DNA of 64,000 nt, from NCBI GenBank assembly GCA_964034945.1, contig OZ035960.1, forward strand, positions 105,350,433 through 105,414,432, given 5' to 3'. The notes under the pieces are model-generated. The model was not told the origin of the DNA and did no database searches. It was given only the letters and a program-made list of their open reading frames with translations. Below, one piece after another: positions 1 through 13,300 of this stretch. This DNA is from Chrysopilus asiliformis. Taxonomy: Eukaryota; Arthropoda; Insecta; Diptera; Rhagionidae. Numbering within the stretch: the stretch's first letter is position 1; each line of letters starts with the position of its first letter. The translations under genes and the position numbers were made by a program.

Positions 1-714
1 TTTTACAATGAATGAGTTTATCTTAAATGATTTCCGTATAATCACTTGAAGCTCTGACCCCCTAGCTAAAGCAGATCGCTATTAAAAGTCGTTTACTTTA
101 TTCGCGTATCAGGGGCGTGCGAAAAAAATGCAGCCACCGAAATTGCTTAATCTCATAGTTGGACTGATTAAAGCGGATGACCAGCTTGGATTGTCGCGAT
201 AATATTGCCGTAAATTCTGGGTAAATATGCCACCTTATCAGTTATTTGTCCTTAAAGACAGACAGAAGAAGTCGAAGAATTTTTATATTTTACGGAAATG
301 CAGACATTTCGTCGGTGCGGTCGATTTATTCGTCGCGTTTTAATGGCCTAATATCGTGAGAATTGAGACCTCCTGGTTATATTATTATTATTGGAACTCT
401 AATCAAACTGTTTTCTGGTTTTTAATACCAATTCGCATCCTTTTCCGAAAGCAACCGGTTAATTTAAACGAGGAAATTAGAAATTAAATCAATTAGGTTC
501 AGTTTTTTAGATCTAGATTGAGATTTTATAATTTTCATTGAATCATTACCTATCTAATCGCGGAAACCGTATCAAAATCCATACAATAGTTTTGGATATG
601 CCAGGAGAGGGGGTTCGCATTATGCGGGAGGGGTTTACGTGGGCGAAAGTTTTTCTTGGCGAATGAATCTCAAAACCGTATCAGAAGCAAAGATTTCCTG
701 CATGGTGAGTTGTA
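1..714. other. Upstream non-coding sequence
   Basis: Probably part of a 5'-UTR intron or the promoter-distal region. No open frame of note. A purine-rich patch (about 604-635, GGAGAGGGGG type) precedes a degenerate fragment of repeat family A. No core promoter is recognised. Confidence 0.4.
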
Positions 715-1030
715 TTAAAAAATTAGTTTAGAATAGGGTTTTACAGAACGCATCCATGCATCAAAATCCTTCCGCTTCCTTCCCCCCTCCCGCATACAAA
801 TGGAATACTTTTTTACGATTTTCTCGAAAACGGAACATCGTATCGAAAAATGTATAAAGATGAAATGTGTTTAGAATATAATTTTCTTTGGCCGTTCCAT
901 ACACCAAAATCCAAATAGACCACTCTATTTCCCTCTCCCATAAGAATGGATTTTTTTCATAAACATTTTGTCTAATCTCTATGAAGTATTTGACGATTGG
1001 CACCTGACAATTATAGCTTTTCTTATGTTT
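715..1030 (+). repeat. Repeat family A, fragment A1 (3' half and tail)
   Basis: It shares with other A copies the ordered blocks GTTTAGAATA, ACATCAAAATCC-like, CCCCTCCC(G/C)CATACAAATG, TCTCGAAAACGG and GAAATGTGTTTAGAATA. It ends in the family tail GACGATTGGCACC...TAGCTTTTCTTATGTT. There is no tetranucleotide array in this copy. The frames crossing it are not coding. Confidence 0.7.
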
Positions 1031-2841
1031 AGATTAGAAAACCACCACCGCTTCAGTTTTAACCTGTTCCGCCAGTACTTTATCCCCTAGTTTCAAAGGA
1101 AGTTGTTTACTTAGATTGCCTCCCCCTAGAAAATAAACTTGAGAACCGCAAAGAAAATAGATTGTGTCTCGGCTAATGGGAGCTTCAAAACTGATAACGA
1201 GAATATGTCGTATGTATTGTGAATACAGCTGCAGTGAATAAATGCGTTCTGATCAACTATTTACGACACTTTATGTTTAAACATAAAATGAAAAATTCAC
1301 AATTTTAAAAACGTGATAGAGTTGTTTTATTCGACGGCTGTAAACAATAAAATAAAAATCAATTTATAGCTGTGTCCATAAAATTTCAAATTTAATTCCA
1401 AATTTCAAGACTAACTGATTTTTCAATGAAAACATTTTTCTTTGTAGCAAAACAAAAAACTTGAGCCATTTTTTCTTTATTTACGAGTATTGTTATTATT
1501 TGTTTTGTTTATTTATTTTTAAATTTCGCAATAGGAATAAACACACAAAACGTCCTTGAGCTAAATTGATTTTATTAGAAATTTCCTAATATGCTCTCCA
1601 ATAAATTCTCCAATATTGCACAGCAATAAAAAAAAACAAACATTTTTTTTAGTAAAATCCAGTAAACGTCATATAAAATTAAATTTAGAAGCTAGAAAAT
1701 TTAATAGATTGCACATGAATGGAATTGATTCTGTAATAAATTAAAATCAGCATTTCAAAACCCCCGCAATTTAGAAATGGAGATGAGTTGCTCAACCGGT
1801 TTAACCCTTTCACCGCATTGCAATTTTCAAAAGATGATGATCTTCAACATAATCCGGAAAAATTACATTTTCTAACCATTTAACCGTTGACTGATGAATA
1901 CTTGAACTTAAACACTGAATAATAAAATAATAATTCACGAAAAATTACCATAATTGATCGGATTTTTGTATATTTAAATAGTTTTATCAGAAAAACATAT
2001 CGACACCATAAATAACAATTTGTAATTCAGCATAAATAAAATCAACTTCCTGATTATTTTTTCCAAGCAATATTAAATAAATAAACTATAGTGGCCAACA
2101 TTTTGTATAACGTGGGCGCCATTCGAATTGATTTGAAATTCGGTAATTTATCTGTTTGTTATCGGGTGTTATATATTTCCATTTTTAATTAGATACGACT
2201 ATGTTGAAAAAATGCGATAAAAAGTTCCAATTTTTTTTATACTTTTCTTGAACTTGAAGATCTTTGATTTTTTGGCGTACATTTCACTTTTTTTAGGTTT
2301 TGAAGTTTTAGGCACTGGCAATTTGCTTAAAATTTTATCGAATATTTGAAATTCCATTCCGAATTCGAAATGGAAAAATCTTGTTTTGGCAAAGGTCACA
2401 AAATTGGCAGCTTAGATTTTTTATATACAGTAAAGTGCATTTGAAATCTACCTGATGGGACGGACCAGTATCTTTAAGCCCCACAAAAAATCAGTGTTTT
2501 TTGACAGGCATTTTCTCAGATATTTTGGAAACAGAATAATTTTGTAGACTGCACTGAAATATTATCGAACGTGCTTCCCCTAGTTTATAGAATTTCCCCT
2601 TTAATTAGTTTAAAGTGTTTTACACATAATTTTTTTGAGTACCTACTTCTGTAATTATGACTGTGAAAAATATTGAGAAATTATTTTTTTTTGTAATTTT
2701 CTTTTGGAAAAGTTCAGAAAATTTGATTGCATTTTCTCGTACAGATCCATGTATCTATGGTAAAACGATCGCGGGACGCTATTCTTTGAAAAAATGTAAA
2801 CTGAAAATTTTTTTTTTGGTAAACCTACGGCTCGGAATTTT
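1031..2841. other. AT-rich non-coding sequence without recognisable features
   Basis: It has long A/T runs, scattered stop codons in all frames and no clear repeats or inverted termini. A weak open frame of 66 codons at 2657-2857 on the + strand has Phe/Lys-rich composition typical of chance AT-rich frames. Confidence 0.5.
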
Positions 2842-3902
2842 TTTATGCTCTATATGATGTATTAAGTAGGAGTTTATTAGATTTAGTATGCCGTTCGTAA
2901 CGCATCGAACCAATCGTCGGACACAAAATCTGGCAAAAGTTTTGATTTCGCATGTCCGACTGTCTGTCCGTCTGTCTTTCCGTCTGTCTGTCCGTCTGTC
3001 TGTCCATCTGTCTGTCCGTCTGTCTGTCCGTCTGTCTGTCCGTCTGTCTGTCCGTCTGTATGTCCGTCTGTCTGTCCGTCTGTCTGTCCGTCTGTCTGTC
3101 CGTCTGTCTGTCCGTCTGTCTGTCCGTCTGTCTGTCCGTCTGTCCGTTTGTCCGTCTGTCCGTCTGTCCGTTTGTCCGTCTGTCCGTCTGTCCGTCTGTC
3201 TGTCCGTCTGTCTATCCGTCTGTCTGTCCGTCTGTCTGTCCGTCTGTCTGTCCGTCTGTCTGTCCGTCTATCTGTCTGTCCGTCTATCTGTCTGTCCGTC
3301 TATCTGTCTGTCCGTCTCTCTATCCGTTTGTCCGGCAACACCACCACTTTTGAAAGGAATGAGCTAGAGACTTCACATTTTGTATAGCGGCGTTTGTCGT
3401 ATACGGCAAGGTAAGTTATTGAATATGCAAAATCGGATCATTCTTTCATATCTTTCCCATATAAATGAAATAGTTTTTTTTTTACAATTTTCTTGAAAAC
3501 TCCTTCCCCTCTCCTCCATACAAATAAAACAGTTTTTTGCAATTTTCACGAAAACGGTGTAACGTGTTGAAAAAATTGTATATACAAAATGTGTTTAGAA
3601 TATGATTTTACATAACATATTTCTACATCAAAATCCAGTTGGACCACTCCCTCCCCCTTCCCTGATACTAATTAAATACTTTTTTATTTTTTCTCGATAA
3701 CGGTGCTTAGTATCGAAAACTTTGTGAAGACAAAATGTGTTTATAATATGACTTTGCATAATCGTTTCATACATCAAAATCCAAACGGACCAATCATTCT
3801 CCACTCTCCTATACAAATGGATTTTTTTTTCTTAAAAATTTGGTCTGCCTTCATATAGAGTATTTAACGATTTCCCTTGGCAATTGTAGCTTTTCTTATA
3901 TT
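2842..3902 (+). repeat. Repeat family A, full-length copy A2 with long TCTG/TCCG array
   Basis: It starts around TATATGATGTATTAAG, then TTAGATTTAGTATGCCGTTCGT and CGCATCGAACCAATCGTCGG. A tetranucleotide array (2954-3330) follows, made of GTCTGTCC and GTCTGTCTATCT variants. The body carries two successive ~190-bp modules, each with CATACAAATxAAACAG, CGAAAACGGTG, AAAATGTGTTTAGAATATGA and CATCAAAATCCA. It ends at the tail GGCAATTGTAGCTTTTCTTA. This is the best reference copy of the family. Confidence 0.85.
2954..3330 (+). repeat. Tetranucleotide (TCTG/TCCG) array inside A2
   Basis: About 95 tetramers, mostly alternating GTCTGTCC, with GTCTATCT variants near the right end. All forward frames are open across it, giving (CLSV)n or (RLSV)n-like peptides; these are artefacts of a stop-free repeat. 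Confidence 0.95.
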
Positions 3903-4247
3903 ATTTAATCCTAAATTCACACGTGCCCTAAAATTTTAATATCAATTCTCGGAAAACTTTTCTCTGATATAAAATAGAAAAAAAAACGATGTTCGAGTTA
4001 TCTTTGGAAAAATATGTTATCGCTATTTGTAAAAGTAGCTTAAGAACGAAAAATAAAAAAATGTGAATATTTTATAGAGTTGTTAATATCTTTGAATCAT
4101 AACTTCCTTAATAATTTAGGATTATTTTTTATAACCGCAATCATTTTTTTCTTCTTATTACAAAACACTGCAAACGCAAATATTTATTTCAAATCACGTT
4201 CGGCCTTTCAATCTCATATTAAATTCTTCTACTATGATTTTTTTCAG

Positions 4248-4388
4248 AATTGATCGTGCAGAAATTCAAGAAATTTCACCAGATCGACGATGAGGCCGAC
4301 GATCATCTGTAATTTGGCAGTGGCTATTGTGGCCATTGGATTATGTTTTACGGCCAATGTTGTACTGTCGCAAGCTGGCGTTGGAGAG
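4248..4388 (+). CDS. Coding exon 1: 5' UTR tail plus signal peptide (CDS from 4290)
   Basis: A pyrimidine tract ending TTTTTTCAG (AG at 4246-4247) opens this exon, so it is an internal exon with a non-coding exon upstream. The first ATG of the exon, at 4290, starts a frame beginning MRPTIICNLAVAIVAIG, a typical N-region and hydrophobic core. The exon ends GAG|GTAGG with the donor at 4389, in phase 0. Positions 4248-4289 are 5' UTR. It encodes residues 1-33, covering the whole signal peptide and the first residues of the mature protein. Confidence 0.85.
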
Positions 4389-7300
4389 GTAGGAAAATAT
4401 ACTGCATTAGTTATTTATTTCTTATATTATCATAGATCAATATTTATATTTAATTTCTGAAAAGAAACAGTTTTATTTGCTAATCTTTATTTAAGTCAAA
4501 CTTGAACTTAGACAAGTCATAGTTGAAACACACCCTAAAAATATTGGCCTTCGTGCGAGTTTAAATTATTTTTGAAGCGATATCTTCATTCATTGATCAA
4601 GTTAGCATATTTTGAAAGCATTAAAAAAAAATCGCGGAAGTAATAGAATAACGTTTTTACAATCGAAAAAAAAAACAAAATCAAAATTCACCGGCAACAC
4701 TACATCGAATAATCGAAATTCTTTGCAATGCTGTCAGATGACATTTAAATTTGCAAATTTTTCTACTGGTGTCGCGCCTAAATTTGATTTTGCTGTTGTT
4801 TGGGTGATAAATATCATTCAAATTCGACACGAGCATTAACTCATCAATGTTTAAATGTCTTTTGATGACATCTCGATGTCAATTTCCTATGCTGCCATCT
4901 TTGACAACGTTGTAAAGTGCTATTGTCACATTCGAAAGGCGACATTTTTTCGGTTAAATCGTGACATATTCCAGGAATCTCATCATTGTTTCTCGTTTGT
5001 GTCGTTTTAATTAAATTAAACCAAATAATAGACAACAGAAGTCATCTGTGAAATTAATGAACATCGCTGCTCTAATATGACATGGAAGCCACTTTTCGAT
5101 GATGGAACGTGTTTTCTTAAAGTGCAGATAATGATTTCGATCGCTAATTTATTTTCAATTATGATCGCCAGATATGCCATCAGGAAGATATTTCATAGCG
5201 CCTCAAATCTTGATTATAATTTGTTTCGTCGAATTTCTATTAATTAACGATTTATATTCATTGATTTAAAAGCATTCTTAGAGACATATGAGCCTTTTAG
5301 TGACGCATAATTTTCTGCATAATCAAATTTTTTTTACTTAATTGCTGGTGATTTATTTGGAAGTGTGATCATTTGGAGAAATAAAAATTGGAATAAAAAT
5401 GAAAATTTATGAGAAAACAAAAATCTTCCGAGATAAGTTAGTTCCTTGGTTTTATGTTGCCATTGGAGGATTTCTGTATACTTTTTAATACGAGAATCAT
5501 ATAAGAATCATATGAGAATCATATAAAAGCATATTAAATTTAATAAACCCTTTGTAGCGCGTCGAACCAATCATCGGACACAAAAATAAACTAGAAGATT
5601 TTGATTTCCGCAAGTCCGTCCGTCTGTCCGTCTGTCCGTCTGTACGTCTGTACATCTGTATGTCTGTCTGTCCGTCTGTACGTCTGTATGTCCGTCCGTA
5701 AATACCATAATTTTCGAACGGATCGAGATAGAAATTAGAAATCATATTAATATATAAAAATGAGTTGGTGTCTGTCTGTCTGTTCCTCTGTCACGCAAAA
5801 CGGCTGAACCGATTGACTTGAAATTTGGCAGGAGTGCCTGTGGTAGTTCTGGTTCCAACATAGGCATGCGGAAAAGTTGCACGAGGGGTGGGGGGAGTAA
5901 GGGGAGGGGGTAAAGTGATTTCGAAACCTAATTTTTGCGCTATGTTACCCTTTCGCGGGGAAACTACCGATCCGATTGGCTTGAAGTTTAGCTGCAACAT
6001 AGATCATAAAAAAAAATTTGAAAAAACTGAACCGACGGGTATGCAAGCTAGTTTTATATACTGTCATTTCTCAAAAATGACAAAGCCATGTTGTTGTGAA
6101 TCGGCAGGGATTTTCGCTAATAATTAAACTACAAATTTAATTTGATTAAATATACCGATTTATTCACTTTCGATAATTACAAGGCGCAGGACTACTGGGC
6201 TGACTGCATGCGTGCCTTCGCTTCAACGGCTAAACTAGAACTCTACTTTATGACTTGGTCTACCCATAGTCTTCTCTATTCAAATTCAAATATAATAGAG
6301 ATCAAAAACAGTAAAATTGACAATGATAATATTTCAAAGATAAGAAACAGTAAATTTAACAATAATCAAATAAATTTAAATGAAATTAGATTATGAAATT
6401 AGAACACATGTTCTTGAACGGGTAAAATCGGACCAGTCCTTCTCTCCTTTCCCATACAAACGAAACAGTTTTTTACAATTTCCTCGAAAACGGTGAATCA
6501 TATTAAAAAATGTATAACGGTAAAATATGTTTAGAATAAAATTTTACATAACTCATCCATACATCGAAATCCAATCGGACCACTGCTTCTGTCGTGGCCG
6601 GTTTCCGTTCCCAGAATTTCAATGGGAAAATACCTGGATGCGCTGCTGATTAAGCAAATAAAGCAGTGCATGCAGATATTTGAAACGACATTTTTGAAAC
6701 GAAGCGAATAAAGCATAATTTTCACTTGGGAAAATTTCTGGATGCGCTGCTGATTAAGCAAATTAGGTCGCGCATGCAGATATTTGAAACGTTGAACTTG
6801 AGTTTGAGCACTCGAGAATGCAATGAAAATTCCAGGCGGGTAAAAATGAAAATCAGAAGTCGCAATTAAGATTTTAACCAGTTCGGATCGTGTTGGATCA
6901 AAGGAGTAGATATTTGAAATATAAAGTAATAAAAGTATATAGAAAAACGGGAAACAAAAGTTATTGAATTAAAATAAATAAAGGCATTGTGTGTGAAATA
7001 AAATCGTAAAATAGTTTTAGTTACAAAATAAAAACAAATTAAGATCGTTTTAAATAAACAACTAAAGAGAAAAAAGGGCTTTTAATTTGCTTCCACTTAC
7101 GACATGCAAAAACACCCCACGACACTTCCCCCCTCCCCCATACAAATGGAATACTTTTGTCCTGTTTTCTCGAAAACTGTGCATCGTATCAAAAAAATTA
7201 TTAAGATGAAATGTGTTTAGAATATGATTTTGCATAATAGTTGCATACATCAAAATCCAATCGAACCAATCCTTCCCCTCTTTCTGATACAAATGGGTTT

Positions 7301-10300
7301 TTTTCCATAAATTTTTTTTCTGTCATATAGAGCAGTGCTCCGCAACCTTTATTTGCATACGGCACACCCATTTTTTTTCTGGAAATCCGGGCACACCACA
7401 AAAGAAAATATAAAAAAATTTGTGTATAAAATATTTATAATGAAAAAATTCAAAAAACAAAATCCTGAAAGAATTATTAAATAGCTATTTGAAATGTTTA
7501 CCGCGGCACACCTAATATCATTTCCCGGCGGACCACTGATATAGAGTATTTGGCGACTGGCCCCTGGTCTACGTATTTTTTAATAATTTAAGGGACTTAA
7601 AATTCAGTTAACGCAACTACAGAAAATCGCACCTAGGAATTAAACAAAAAAAAATTTGACGTTCAAAATGAAATGATTTTATTCGAAGATTGTTATTGAA
7701 GCTTATTTTTCTTTCTTAAATAATCCGAGCTTGTTTGTTTATTTTTTTAAGTAGGAATACATTCGTTTATTTTATAATAGCATAAAAAATTGAGTTAAAA
7801 AAATCGTTACGTATATCCCAAGCTGTTTGGTGGCACTTTTTTGGAAGCTTGATTATAATTTTCGCACAACTTATAAAATTTTTTACTAGCCTCTTAAAAC
7901 TTATGACTCTTGCGACATATTCTTTTGATAAGTATAAATTTTGAGGACTTCTTTCGGAAAAACCTAAAATGTGAAATCATTTTGTACAGACTTTTGCCAG
8001 GTTCAACTCTTGCACTCCTGCATACCTGCACTCCCCAATCATGCCGTTCTATAAAATAAAATATTTGGTAGTTTGAAAACTGCAATTATTCAAATAAAAA
8101 AATGTTTAATTCTGAAACTGAAATTTATTTTGCATAGACCAGCACAGAAATATTCTCTGATTGACCTCCGAAATATTTACCAATTTTACATAATGTTCGA
8201 TTGGAAAAATAATAATCTATTACTCCTATTAAATCCTTAAATCACTCAGTAATAAATCTCATTCAACATTTGTAATTCTTTAAAATTAATTGCTACTTAT
8301 AGAATCAATATGGCAATTGATATCAAAGCACAGCATAATGAAATACATTCAACATCGTATTTACTTTTATACTATTATACGTAATGCAATTAGCATATAG
8401 TTTATGACCGATCGGATACAAAAATATGCTTGCATAACAAACCAACAATTAAAATTAACTATAAACGCTAAATTAAATGGGAAAAATGATCAACATCATC
8501 CAATCAAATCTTAACCATTCGAAACAGCGATTTGCAGTGATTTACTGCTGTCTTATTGATCGTGCCATGTCAACAATGTGATCTTTTACCGATCGAACCT
8601 TTCATTGATCGAAAGCCCAACATCAACGAAATAATGAAATGCTGATCATCTATCAGACAGCTTCATTCAAATTTGATGGATTTTTTTCGTAAATCTGTGT
8701 GTTCACGTAATATCAAAAACCAAATAATCCGCAAAGATTACTTTCTTTCCAATTAAAACCACCATCACCATTTCCTTGTTAATCTCGCAAATCTTCACGA
8801 TCAGCCCGACAACCGATGCGATCAATTAGGTGAAATTGTACATACGATGGTGTACATGTCTCGCTTTCGTGTAAATGCCCTGTTAATTTCCAAAATTCTT
8901 ATTGTTATGATGTCGATATGTGATCGGCCTTAAGGTAGATCGATCAGTTCGGCCGGGTCATCGGTAGGGTTAAGTCGGGTTAATCGGACATCATCCGATC
9001 GGGATAGTTTGAAGCCAGTCAATTATGCTGTATTGTAATGTGACGTGAATTGTTAAACCAGTCGACTGTAACATAATCAAATGGAATTTTATGTATGTAA
9101 CTTTTGTAACATATTAGGAAGAAGACGTTATTGCAACATCACCTCGCCAATATGACCGATTGCGGAACAAAACGCACATGTCCAATGAGGCACATAAAAT
9201 TTTTTTTTGATTGATGTATCTTCATAGGATGATGATTAATTCCTGTCCGGAGTGTTTTTTTTTCAGTAAAAATATGACGATTTTGACAAAATCGAAGTTT
9301 AACAAAATTTATCAAAAAAATTACAACCGACCGATGGACATTGAGATAAGAAAGTTATTTTGGAAATGTTACGAAATGCATACGTAATTTCATTTCTTGT
9401 TTCTTCTTTTTTTTTTTTGTTTTTATCTCTTCAGATTAATATCTTTACTGTTTCTTGTTTTGTTTTTCGGATTTTAGATTTATTTACTTTAATTAAAGAG
9501 TTTTTCTTAATCGAGAAATTGCGATTTCATAGATGCAACAGCATGCAGTCCGAAAGTAGAACAACACCTTAAATGTTTTAATTGGTTTGGCGAAAATGTA
9601 ATGTTTCAGGGTTTTTTTGAGGGCAGTGCCATGACAATTTGTTTTTAACGTAAGTGGGTGGTGAATGATTAAGAAAATCTTTAATGTTTTTGCAATTGTT
9701 AATTATTTGCTATAATTATTGCATTAACACCATTATTGTTTAAGGAAAAGTTGATTTATTTTTCGAACGGTCCAAGACAGGATTATGTAATACTTAATAA
9801 AAAGAAACTCATTTGATCGATATCAGATTAATGACCCGCTGTCTCTAGCTGTCACCGTAAATCACCTCCAGAAAAGGGTCCTTCCGTACGCTTACAAAAA
9901 CAGAAACTAAGATTGTGTTTTTTTTACATAAAAAAAACTCTAGAGCATAGTCAAACATGTACTTAAGCCGAGGCGCGCACCGCATTGGCAAGCATGCCGA
10001 CTGATGCCGAAGGTGTAATTTGAGTTTTTAAAACACCTTTAAATTAGTATTTCAGCGTGTATCAAAGTAAATTTAACTAGAAATAAACAACTAGTAAATA
10101 AGTAAGTCGAGATATACTTCGTTGCCAGCTCCGATATTGGTTTGTACGAGTTTTAAATACTAAAATTGCCACTTTATCACCATTCTACATCCTTGCCAAA
10201 CCGGTGCGCGTCTGCACTAATAAAATGCAGAAAGGGCCGAAACAAAATAGTTTTATTTAAATAGTATATAAATCGCCAAAAACAAGTTCTGTTCAGGCCT

Positions 10301-13300
10301 TGCGAGTAGGCATAACCCCTTAAACTGTAGTTCAAATTTTCTGTTGTCTACCGAAAATTGACAAAAATAGTTCAATATTATTACGGATTGTACAACAAAC
10401 CTCATTTCATGTTTATTTTTAATTTTTTTTTAGAAAACTTCATCATTCAACGAAGTTCATCGCTTAAATCTTTCGTCTTTATTCTAACCTGAGCTGTAAA
10501 CCGGGTTTTTGAACCGAACTAAAAACCACTGAAACATTGAAATTTGAGTGAACCACACCTAAACCATGAACCGAATCACTCTGAAAAAAATGTCTGAAAT
10601 GAACCGAAACCAATCTATTTTTAAAATATCAGTTGTGATCAACGCAAATTTTTATTTCCCAATATTTAGTTTCGGGAAAAATATTTAAAAATTAATATTT
10701 TTTTCAAATATCTGGAGAACCGTTAAAGATACATAAAAACCATTAAAGGGAAAAATGTAGAAAAAAATTTTTTCTCTTTAAATTTTGTAATAATTATTTT
10801 TTGTCAAAAGCGCATAGTTTTCGAGACATTTTCAAAAAACTGTATTTGAGGCACCCGATATACCGTTATAGCTAATGTCACTTTTCCAAAAGCAAAACTA
10901 CGATTTTTGTAAAACTTATTTATAAAAAGTTTCAAGTCGCTAGCTCAACGAGTTCGTGAGGATTTCGTACTGATAAGAAAGTTTCGATCTGTACCCGTTC
11001 TCGAGTTGGTGTTCGTCATGTATACAATACTTTCCCTCTATAGCAGGGGAAAGTAAAAAGATGACCGAATTAAACCAAAACCATACCAGTGGTTAAAGCA
11101 AATGCTTCAACCAAACAAAAAACTAAATTTTTCGTTTCAACGTTGAAGAAAAACTCTTGTTTTTTTGTATTTTCGACTAGCTTTAGAGTCCAACACTTTT
11201 TTTATGTTAATCTATTACCAAAAAACATTCGACATGACCTCTTCCAGTTCTTTGTAAGAACACAGACCACGAAATCATTAAAAATTCAATGAACCAGAGC
11301 CAAAACCAAATTTTAGAAACCAAAACCAAAACCAGAACCAGAACCAAATTTTTGGAGTTCTACAAACCAAAACCAGAACCACATTTTTGAAATTTAAGAA
11401 ACCAAGACCAAAACCAGAACCAAATTTTTGGAGTTCTACAAACCAAAACCAGAACTACATTTTTGAAATTTAAAAAACCATAACCAGAACCAAATTTTGA
11501 AATTTTAGGAACTATAACCAAAAACCCAATTCAGCCATGGACCAAAACCGAACCATACTCAACCATCTTTTGGTTTGAATTTCTGATTCTAACAAAGCTC
11601 ACACAAGGTTCCTGCAGTTTAATTTTTTGTAATTCCTAAAACGTTTATTGCTTCAATAATTTATTTTATTTATAATAATAAAGTTCAACAAGGTTCGTCG
11701 CTGAAATCTTTTGTTTTTGAATCGTTCAACATTGCAAATAATGCCAGCTGTAGTTTCTTTAGAGTTTCTTCTTTTTAGAGTTTCTTCTTTTTAGAGTTTC
11801 TTCTTTTTAGAGTTTCTTCTTTAACATTTTTTCTTCAAAATAACTTTCAATTGATTTTACGAATAAATTAAGGAACTCTAGTATGTTGCTCACGTAACTG
11901 GAAGTCATCGTCTTATCCATTAAAATCCTATCAAAAAAGGCAATTGTAATAAAAATCTGAATACGACCATAAATGGTAGCATTGAATATCTTTTATTTGT
12001 TAGTGAATGATTACATGCAGATGGAATGAAAATCGGAGAATATGAATTAACACAAGGATTATTTTTTTTATTATGTGATTTAGTTTTGCGCTGTTTAACA
12101 TTTATGAAATTACTTGCTTAAAAATTGAATTCTTTCTGAAGGATGGTTAAAAATTTGTTGGTTTATTAAAAAAAATTTACGTTGCGCATGTTGTAATTCA
12201 AATAAAAAACGTCACAAATTGCATAGGAATTTTATGCAAGTCTCTATGCGACGAAATTTACTTTTTTAAGAATGTCATCAAGTTAAAATTTGTCATAATT
12301 TCTTCAACATAAAATAAAAATGTCCAAAAACGTAATGGCCGTTAATTGCTTTAAAATTTGACACCAAAAGAAATTTCTTAACATTTTCATTCAATTTTTT
12401 CATAGTGTTCCATCAAAAATGATTTTATGTGGAACTTTTTGCGGTGCTGGTTGGTGTCATTTGTCGCCTTTTATGATTTTCTCCGCAATGCAAAATTTAG
12501 CAATAACAAAAGAAGTAATAACAAAATCAAGTGGCAAAACGTAATCATATTTTAACCAAAGAAAATCGATGAGTCCATTACATATTTCTAATATTCAAGG
12601 ACACTCAGTTTTTCACCATTTTCACTGTTAAGCTTTTACCACAGCAGCTGTGAAGTAGAACATTTTTCACGCTGATATCGTTTCAAATCAACTTTTGGCG
12701 CATTTTTCACTGAACGGATGCGACGCTGGTGTTTTTTTTTTTAAATCTGTGTTAGCAAATAATAAAAAGAAAAACTAAACAAATTGAGGTTAATGACGGT
12801 TTTTAAGATTATGATGGCAATTCGGTCGTTTATTTCAAATGATATATTCTTAGTGGGGTCACAAGCCGCCACATATGCTACAAATGTGATGTTTTTCTAT
12901 TTCTGAAGTTGCTTCTTGAGATGTGAGATGGAATGGCGCTGATTGTGGTGATGATAATTTTGTTACTGTTTAATGGCTTGAAACAAGTTAAATATTTCAT
13001 AAATACGATTGTTACACCTGAGCCAAGATTTATATGACCTTTGCCACGACAATTTGGTTTGTATTACGTTCGGATTTGATCTTTAAATTTAGCTTGGTTT
13101 TGTGTTACAAAGCGGTTACTTTTTGTATGTTTCAAAATTTGCCACATTTTCATATTTTTTCAATTTTTTATGCTGTGATTTATTTCTTCTTGACTTTTAT
13201 TATCTGAAGTGTTAAAATAGCTTTTAAAATAATGTAATTTGTTGTAATTGCACAACTCCCTAGTCGTTTTAATAATTTATTATTGGCATAAATCAGAACT

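Noticed and set aside
2888..3387. Three overlapping + strand frames (79-159 codons) with SVRLSVRL or SVCLSVCL repeats
   Set aside because: Artefacts of the TCTG/TCCG array inside repeat A2.
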